Shown here: one piece after another, positions 12,253-19,400 of the stretch | Position numbering within the stretch: position 1 is the first letter of the stretch | Layout of the letters: the number at the start of each line of letters is the position of its first letter | Assembly (NCBI GenBank): GCA_031272575.1 | Contig: JAISTO010000015.1 | Span: 1-20,394, forward strand | From: Treponema sp. | Lineage (GTDB): Bacteria; Spirochaetota; Spirochaetia; Treponematales; Breznakiellaceae | DNA: 20,394 nucleotides | Direction of reading: 5' to 3' | Notes under the pieces: model-generated | Told to the model about the DNA's origin: nothing | Seen by the model: only the letters and a program-made list of their open reading frames with translations | Databases searched by the model: none | Program-made: the position numbers and the translations under genes

Positions 12253-15200
12253 CTAGAACGGCCGCTCGCTGAGGTACTTATACTCCTTCCACACGCGGTC
12301 GACCTGCGCCTTTGCTTTCGCGAGGAGCGCGTCCGCGCGGTCCGGGCTCGCGGCCTTCAGGCTCTTGAAGCGCACTTCGTTGTACATGAAGTCCTCGAGC
12401 GGGGTGCTCGCCTCTTTCGAGTCGAGTTGGAAGGGGTTCTTGCCCGCGTCCTTAAGCCGGGGGTCGTAGCGGTAGAGGGGCCAGAGCCCGCTCGTTACCG
12501 CGGCCTTCTGCTGTTCGAGCCCCTTGGCCATGTTGATGCCGTGGTTGATGCAGTGCGAGTACGCGATGATGATCGACGCGCCCGGGTAACTTTCCGCCTC
12601 GCGGAACGCTTTGATGGCCTGCGGCATATTCGCGCCGAGCGCTATGCGCGCCACATACACGTAGCCGTAACTCATCGCCATGGCGCCCAGGTCCTTCTTG
12701 GCGATCTCCTTGCCGGCCGCGGCAAACTTCGCGATGGCCCCCACCGGGGTCGCCTTGGACATCTGGCCGCCCGTGTTCGAGTAGACCTCGGTGTCCATGC
12801 AGAGCACGTTCACGTTGCGGTTGGTCGCCAGCACATGATCGAGGCCCCCGTAGCCGATGTCGTAGCCCCAGCCGTCACCCCCGAGTATCCACACGGAGCG
12901 CTTGATGAAGTAATCCGCGAGCGAGAGGAGGTTTTTGGCGAGGGGATCGCTCTTGCCCTTAAGCGCGGCTTTCAACTCGTCAACATATTTGCGCTGCTCC
13001 TCAATGGCCGCGTCGTCCGCCTGGCCGTTGGCGAGGATTTTTTCCAGGATCGCGGGCGCAAGGCCGGCCGCCTTTGCCTGCGTCCCCACCTCGCGCGCGT
13101 GTTCGGCGAGTTTGTCGCTTGTAAGGCGCATACCCAGGCCGAACTCGGCCGCGTCCTCGAAGAGGCTGTTCGACCAGACCGGCCCCCGGCCGTCCGCGCG
13201 CCGGGCGTAGGGCGTCGTGGGCAGGTTGCCGCCGTAGATCGACGAGCAGCCGGTCGCGTTCGCGATAACGGCGCGGTCGCCAAACAACTGCGAGAGTATC
13301 TTCACGTAGGGGGTCTCGCCGCAGCCCCCGCACGCGCCGGAGAACTCGAAGAGCGGCCGCTTAAACGCGAGGCCCTTCGCGGTACCGAGGTTCAGTTCCG
13401 AGGCGGGCACCTCGGGCAGGGCCTGGAAGTAATCCCAGGCCGCGGCCTGCTGCGCGTGGTAGGCGCTGTCGTCCGAGTAGGACTTCCAGCCCAGGGCCTT
13501 TACCGGACAGGCGTTGATGCAGACCCCGCACTCCATGCAGTCCTCCGCCGCTATTTGCAGGGTGACCTTCTTGCCGTCCACCGCCTTGGGCTTGATAGCA
13601 GCCGTCTGGAAACCCGCCGGCGCCCTGGCCGCTTCGCCGTCGCTGAGGTACTTCATCCTGATGCAGGCGTGCGAGCAGACCACCGAGCAGTTCCCGCACT
13701 GGATGCAGAGGTTCGGGTCCCAGGCAGGCACCCGCTCCGCCACCGCCCGCTTTTCGTACTGGGTCGTGGCCGTGGGGAAGGTGCCGTCCTCCGGGATCTT
13801 GCTCACCGGCAGTTTGTCGCCCTCCTGCACCGAGACCGCGCCGAGCACGTCCCGCACCCAGGGGTCTTTCGCCGTGGCAAAGGGCTTCTTTATGTGCAGA
13901 CTGCCCTCGGTTTGGGGGGGATATTTCACCTCTTCGACCGCGCCGATAGCCGCGTCCACCGTGGCGTAGTTTTTCTGCACCACATCCTCGCCCTTCTTGC
14001 CGTAGGACTTTTTGATGAAGTGCTTCATCTCCTCGACCGCCTGGGCTTCGGGCAGTACGCCGGAAATCTTGAAGTACGCGGCCTGCATGACCGTGTTGAT
14101 GCGGTTCCCCATGCCGGTCTTGCGCGCAATCTCGGCCGCGTTGATCACGTAGAACCTGAGTTTCTTGTCGATGATACGCTGCTGCGCCTCGACCGGTATC
14201 TCCTTCCAGACCTCGGCCGCGCTGTAGGGGCTGTTGAGCAGGAAGGTGCCGCCCGTCTTCGCGTAGGCAAGCATATCGAGCGTCTCCATGTAGGAGAATT
14301 TGTGACAGGCGAGGAAGTCGGCCTGGGTGATAAGGTAGGGCCTGCGTATCGCCTTTTTGCCGAAGCGGAGGTGCGAAATGGTGAAGCCCCCGGACTTTTT
14401 CGAGTCGTACGAGAAGTAGGCCTGCGCGGAGAGTTCCGGCTTGCAGTCACCAATAATTTTGATGGAATTTTTGTTTGCGCCCACGGTGCCGTCCGAGCCA
14501 AGCCCGTAGAACATGGCCTCGTTCACCCCTTCTTCAGGCAGGGTGAAATGCTCGTCGTAGTCGAGGCTCTCCCCGAGCACGTCGTCTTTGATGCCCACAA
14601 CGAAGTGGTTGAGTTTTTTGCCGGAGAGGTTGTCGAACACGGCCTTGACCATGGCAGGGGTGAACTCCTTGCTGCCGAGGCCGTAGCGCCCGCCCACGTA
14701 ATCGGGGAACTGCCCCTTCCAGGGGGCCTTGCCGGCCTTGGTGACCTCGCCGAGCGCCGTGACCACGTCCTCGTAGAGGGGCTCGCCGAGCGCGCCGGGC
14801 TCCTTGGTGCGGTCGAGCACGGCGATGGACTTGACCGTGGGGGGGAGGGCCTTGACGAACAGTTCGCCGTCGAAGGGCCGGTAGAGGCGCACCTTGAGCA
14901 CACCCACTTTTTCACCCTTCGATTGGAGATATTCGACCGTCTCCTCGCAGGTCTCCGCGCCACTCCCCATGATCACGATGACCTTTTCCGCGTCAGGCGC
15001 GCCGAAGTACTGGTAGACCTTGTAGACGCGGCCGGTCAGTTTCGCGTACTTGTCCATTTCGGCCTGTACGATGGCGGGGGTCGCGCGGTAGTACTTGTTG
15101 ACCCCTTCCCGGCCCTGGAAGTAGGTGTCCGGGTTCTGCGCGGTGCCGCGTATCGAGGGGCGCTCCGGCGAAAGCCCGCGGAGCCGGTGCGCCTGCACGA

Positions 15201-15798
15201 GTTCGTCGTCGACCATCGCCCGCATGACCTCGTAGGGCACTTCCTCGATCTTCTGGTACTCGTGGCTTGTGCGGAAGCCGTCGAAGAAGTGGAGGAAGGG
15301 TACCCTGCTGCGCAGGGTCGCCGCATGCGCGATGATCGCGAGGTCCATCACCTCCTGCACCGAGTTTGACGAGAGCAGCGCCCAGCCCGTCTGCCGGCAG
15401 GCCATCACATCCTGATGATCGCCGAAGATCGACAGTGATGAGGTCGCCAGGGCACGCGCCGCGATATGGAAGACCGTCGAGGTGAGTTCACCCGCGATCT
15501 TGTACATATTGGGGATCATCAGGAGCAGCCCCTGGGACGCGGTGAAGGTGGTGGACAGCGCCCCCGTCGTGAGCGCGCCATGCACAGCGCCCGCCGCGCC
15601 TGCCTCGGACTGCATTTCGACCACCTGCGGGACCGTCCCCCAGAGGTTCTTCCGGCCCTGCGCGGAAAACTCGTCGGAGATTTCCCCCATAGGGCTCGAC
15701 GGCGTGATCGGGTAAATTGAAATTACCTCGCTCAGCGCATGCGCCGCATACGCGGCGGCGTTGTTGCCGTCAATCATGACCATGTTTTTTTCTGCCAT
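12253..15798 (-). CDS. nifJ: Pyruvate:ferredoxin (flavodoxin) oxidoreductase
   Basis: This 1181-aa single-chain enzyme oxidises pyruvate with CoA to acetyl-CoA and CO2, reducing ferredoxin; it is central to anaerobic energy metabolism. The ATG at 15798 is chosen for its AAGAAGGA ribosome-binding site; the open frame upstream to 16137 is non-coding. Order along the protein: domain I with YPITPSSPMGE (29-39), the CoA and transketolase-like domains, a ferredoxin domain with CIQCGNCSVVCSHAC and CMECGVCINACP (two 4Fe-4S clusters, near nt 13690 and 13530), a cysteine for the proximal cluster in FSGACGGCGET, and the thiamine-diphosphate site GDGWGYDIGYGGLDHV followed by YSNTGGQMSKATP. Length and motifs are complete. 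The gene stands alone with its own promoter. Confidence 0.97.
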   Translation of the reverse strand: MAEKNMVMIDGNNAAAYAAHALSEVISIYPITPSSPMGEISDEFSAQGRKNLWGTVPQVVEMQSEAGAAGAVHGALTTGALSTTFTASQGLLLMIPNMYKIAGELTSTVFHIAARALATSSLSIFGDHQDVMACRQTGWALLSSNSVQEVMDLAIIAHAATLRSRVPFLHFFDGFRTSHEYQKIEEVPYEVMRAMVDDELVQAHRLRGLSPERPSIRGTAQNPDTYFQGREGVNKYYRATPAIVQAEMDKYAKLTGRVYKVYQYFGAPDAEKVIVIMGSGAETCEETVEYLQSKGEKVGVLKVRLYRPFDGELFVKALPPTVKSIAVLDRTKEPGALGEPLYEDVVTALGEVTKAGKAPWKGQFPDYVGGRYGLGSKEFTPAMVKAVFDNLSGKKLNHFVVGIKDDVLGESLDYDEHFTLPEEGVNEAMFYGLGSDGTVGANKNSIKIIGDCKPELSAQAYFSYDSKKSGGFTISHLRFGKKAIRRPYLITQADFLACHKFSYMETLDMLAYAKTGGTFLLNSPYSAAEVWKEIPVEAQQRIIDKKLRFYVINAAEIARKTGMGNRINTVMQAAYFKISGVLPEAQAVEEMKHFIKKSYGKKGEDVVQKNYATVDAAIGAVEEVKYPPQTEGSLHIKKPFATAKDPWVRDVLGAVSVQEGDKLPVSKIPEDGTFPTATTQYEKRAVAERVPAWDPNLCIQCGNCSVVCSHACIRMKYLSDGEAARAPAGFQTAAIKPKAVDGKKVTLQIAAEDCMECGVCINACPVKALGWKSYSDDSAYHAQQAAAWDYFQALPEVPASELNLGTAKGLAFKRPLFEFSGACGGCGETPYVKILSQLFGDRAVIANATGCSSIYGGNLPTTPYARRADGRGPVWSNSLFEDAAEFGLGMRLTSDKLAEHAREVGTQAKAAGLAPAILEKILANGQADDAAIEEQRKYVDELKAALKGKSDPLAKNLLSLADYFIKRSVWILGGDGWGYDIGYGGLDHVLATNRNVNVLCMDTEVYSNTGGQMSKATPVGAIAKFAAAGKEIAKKDLGAMAMSYGYVYVARIALGANMPQAIKAFREAESYPGASIIIAYSHCINHGINMAKGLEQQKAAVTSGLWPLYRYDPRLKDAGKNPFQLDSKEASTPLEDFMYNEVRFKSLKAASPDRADALLAKAKAQVDRVWKEYKYLSERPF

Positions 15799-15828
15799 TT
15801 TTTCCTTCTTTGTTAGGTTGATAGGATG

Positions 15829-15857
15829 ATGGTAGCAGAGCGGAGGGAGAGAGTCAA
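15829..15857 (-). promoter_or_regulatory. Promoter of nifJ
   Basis: On the minus strand TTGACT (15857-15852), a 17-nt spacer and TACCAT (15834-15829) lie 30 nt before the nifJ ATG. The leader contains the AAGAAGGA ribosome-binding site. An 8-bp perfect hairpin (15866-15885) lies just upstream of the -35. Confidence 0.55.
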
Positions 15858-15889
15858 GGGGGCGCGGCAGCGCAGCCGCGCTGCCATAA

Positions 15890-16498
15890 GCAAGCAGCGC
15901 GGCATGCGTACCTTTGCGGGAGGGCTTTATTCGCAGCGACGCAACTGACGAGGCGCGGGACGCGGGGGCGTCGATAGACGAGAAGGCGCGGGCCGCGGTG
16001 GAGAAGGCGAACATGCTCGCCTTCCAGAATGCGCTGACGGCGGCGGACCGGAAGCACGGGCCGACCGCGAGTCTGCTGATACGGGCGATCAACGGGATAG
16101 CGGACGCTGGCGAGCGCGAGCGGGTGCTGGCGGACATCAGGGCGCTGCGGGACCGCTACGCGGGCACGGCAGAGGAATACCGCGCCCCCAACGGGAAGCG
16201 CAGCCTCCTGCTCGACGCGCTGGGAGAGGACCGGGGCAAGCAGGCCTGGTACGCGGTGCGCTCGCGGGCCTTCAGGGAATACTTCGGGGATTGGGAGCGG
16301 GCGGCGAGGATCGCGGAAATCGAGAGGATGGAGGCAAAACCTACGAGGCAAGGGAACTCGGAAAGCGCGAGGCGGAGGATTTGTTCGGCAAGATGGCGCC
16401 GGTCGAGAAGCATTTTGTTACCGACCTGTTCCAGCCCGAAAACAAACGCTATCAACCCAGAGAAGTCGCTGACGCTTTCAAAAAGCCGCGAAACCTGA
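15890..16498 (+). pseudogene. 5' fragment of polyvalent protein in the earlier frame
   Basis: Coding-like sequence in this frame runs from 15890 to about 16337, then continues as noise to a stop at 16496. Residues include a helical AFQNALTAADRKHGPTASLL region and the module APNGKRSLLLDALGEDRGKQ, then AWYAVRSRAFREYFGDWERA. The PNGK...VR...F..yFGDWE pattern is typical of linkers in phage polyvalent proteins. The only in-frame starts are TTG 15914 and ATG 16013, neither with a ribosome-binding site. Translation of this fragment alone is unlikely. Confidence 0.65.
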
Positions 16499-19400
16499 CA
16501 TTGGAGGTGTCGTTTCCCAAAGGCACCGTAGGTCGATTAGGGGTATTCTTTAATAATAAAAGAGCGAATCTTTTGTCATACACTCGTGAACTGTTTGACT
16601 CGTCTGTCTATGCATATAGCAACAACTACATTAGCACAGAGGCACGAAAAGATGGCTCTATGCATAAGGCGCACAGCAACATTCTCGCTTACCATAACTT
16701 TATCAATAAAGTTATGTATGAGGGGAATCCCTACTATGTCCGCTTCATTGTAGAGGAATTGCAAAGTAAAAAAGGGCAAGTACATAAAGCCCAGATAAGT
16801 AATGTTACTGTTACGGCGGAACAAATATTTGAAAAGGAGGTAACCGATGGAAGAGGGGTAGAAAAAGAAGCGGACCGACTGCCTTCCGGGATGTCCCCCG
16901 GGGAGATCGGTCCGCTTCTCTACGATGACAGTTTACAGGATTACTTCAACTCTGTCAAGGGGCGCGCCTCGAAGGTGGTGGACGAGAACGGGGAGCCGCT
17001 GGTGGTGTGGCACGGGACGCCGAAGGCGGGCTTCGATGTTTTTTATACGCAGGGAGGGGAAAAAGCGGAAGGTACCGGCGCATGGTTTTCAGACAGTCAA
17101 AAGGTGTCGGAAAGTTATCAAGGTGATGATGGGACTCTCTTTCCTCTTTTCTTAAACATACGGAATCCGTATGTGTTCGATTCACATGGCCGCTATTGGA
17201 CAATGGCGGTTGCTGAGTATATTGTCAAGAATGAAAAGACCGGGGAGATCATCTCGCGGTTTGATAACAAAGCAGACGCAATCGCTGCCCGCAGCGAATT
17301 GAATGCTATACACCAATCTGACGATTTTGTCTATGAGACGGACATGGAATCATTCCAGGATACTAACTACATAGTACGGAGAGCGAAGGCAGAAGGCATC
17401 TATGACGGTGTTTTTATACGGAACGTAAAGGACACTGGCGGTACCGGGGTTGTTCCTGTTGCGAATGATTTTATCGCCTTCCTGCCCACGCAGATCAAGA
17501 GCGCGACCGACAACGCGGGGACGTTCTCGGCGCGGAACCAGAGCATCCTGTTTCAGGTGATCGGGGAGCGGGGTGCGGCGGCACTGGACCGGGCGCGGGA
17601 GAGCACGGAGCGGCTTGGCTCGCTTGCGGTGGCGCGGGAGATGGAGGCGGCGAATGAGGATGCGCGGCGGATCCGCTGGGCGACGGGCTGGGAGCGGGGC
17701 GCGGATCGCAAGTGGCGGTATGAGATACCGGATGTTGACGATTCAAAGATAAAAGACTATGCGCTCTCTCACCCCAAAGAATATACCGTCGATGGCAAAG
17801 TGGGTGACTGGGTGACCGGAGAAACCCTCACTGCCTACCCCAGTCTCAAGGACATAGATCTGACCGTATCCTGGAATGGCGATGGATCAGGCTGTTGTAG
17901 TCGCTTGCAAGATGACATCTGGATAGAAATAAACGCAAGTGATATTGACCATGTGAAGACGATACTTGCGCACGAAATTCAACACGTTGTACAGATGCAA
18001 GAAGGATTTGCAAAAGGTGGCAACAAGATAGAAGCCTTTCCGTTGGATACCAGAAAAGGCGCATGGAAAACACTCGCGGAGAAACGGAATCAGATGTTGA
18101 CACCGCTCTCCTTGACCGAATACACAAGGCAGGCTGGGTTTGATAGTGAGGATGAGGCGAGGGCGGATTATGAAATCTACCTCAAGGAACACAAGAAACG
18201 GTTCAAACATGGCATACCGAGTGACCTTGACATCGATCTACAACGCACTTTGGCGCGGCAATACTACCGGTCTCTTGCCGGTGAGGTGGAGGCGCGGAAT
18301 GCGCAGACCAGGCTCGGCCTGTCGCCGGAGGAGCGGCGGGCGAAACTGCTTGCGGAAACGGAGGACGTGGCGCGGGAGGATCAGAAGGTGATACTGGAGG
18401 GGGCCGCAGCTGTGGTCGAGGTGGATGAGCAGGCGCTGTACGAGGAAGCACAAATAAAAAAAGAGTTTGAGATATACAGACAATTTGAGGAGACGGATGA
18501 GGAACATAGTGAGATAATGGGGAGTATGCCGGAGCGGGAGGAGGCGCGGGCTGAGGCGCGGCGGCAGTATGAGGAGGTGGAGGCGCGGTATGCGGGGAAT
18601 CCGGAGGGACTGCGGCGGGCGCCGAACGGGAAGCGGATCGAGGGAAAGTTCTGGGACGAGCATCCGGAGGCGCTGGTGTGGATCAGGACGCCGAACTTCA
18701 AGCGGAAATACTTCGGGGATTGGGAAGCGGTGGCGCGGTATAGGATGCGTCGCACGGCAAAGGGGGTAGACGAGGCAATAACGCTTTTGAAAAGCGAGGG
18801 GCTTATAGACAAGCCGTTGACGAACGAAGGTCTTGGGATTACGGCCACCATTACGGGGAAGAGTCTCAAAGAGTTCCGTGACGCTGCCGCGATAAAAGAC
18901 TCGGTGAGCCCTGCCGCTCATGCCTACGCGGTTGCCAACATAGACTATCTGTTTGAGAATGCGGAGTTTGACGAACCACACCCGGATACTCATAACCGAC
19001 CGGAAGTGAAACAGATACATCGATTAGGAACAGTAATGATCTTTGAGGGCGAACCTGTTCCTGTGAAAATTACCGTCAAGGAATATGTACCGTCAGCAAA
19101 CATCGAGCACGATAGAATCTACTGCGTTGAGGCGGTAGAGGTAGAAAAAATAAAGAACGCCGCAGGGCAACCGACGGGCGCTCCAGAGGAACCCCACGTC
19201 CCGATTACGGCGTTCAATGATAAGATAGCACAACTGTATAATAAAGTCAAGTCTCTGAATGACAACGTCTCGAAGGTGGTGGACGAGAACGGGGTGCCTC
19301 TGCCGGTATTCCATAACAGCAGCGAAAAGTTTCGTGAATTCAAACGTGGCAGGTCTATGGGGTTATTCTTTGCGCCGTCAGCGAGGGATGCCCGGCAGTT

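Noticed and set aside
11911..15369. 1152-codon plus-strand open frame opposite nifJ
   Set aside because: It is the antisense shadow of nifJ and its neighbour in high-GC codons; nifJ has complete family motifs on the minus strand.
15799..16137. Upstream extension of nifJ
   Set aside because: It crosses the promoter and the opposite-strand polyvalent remnant; ATG 15798 has a ribosome-binding site and the family N-terminus starts there.
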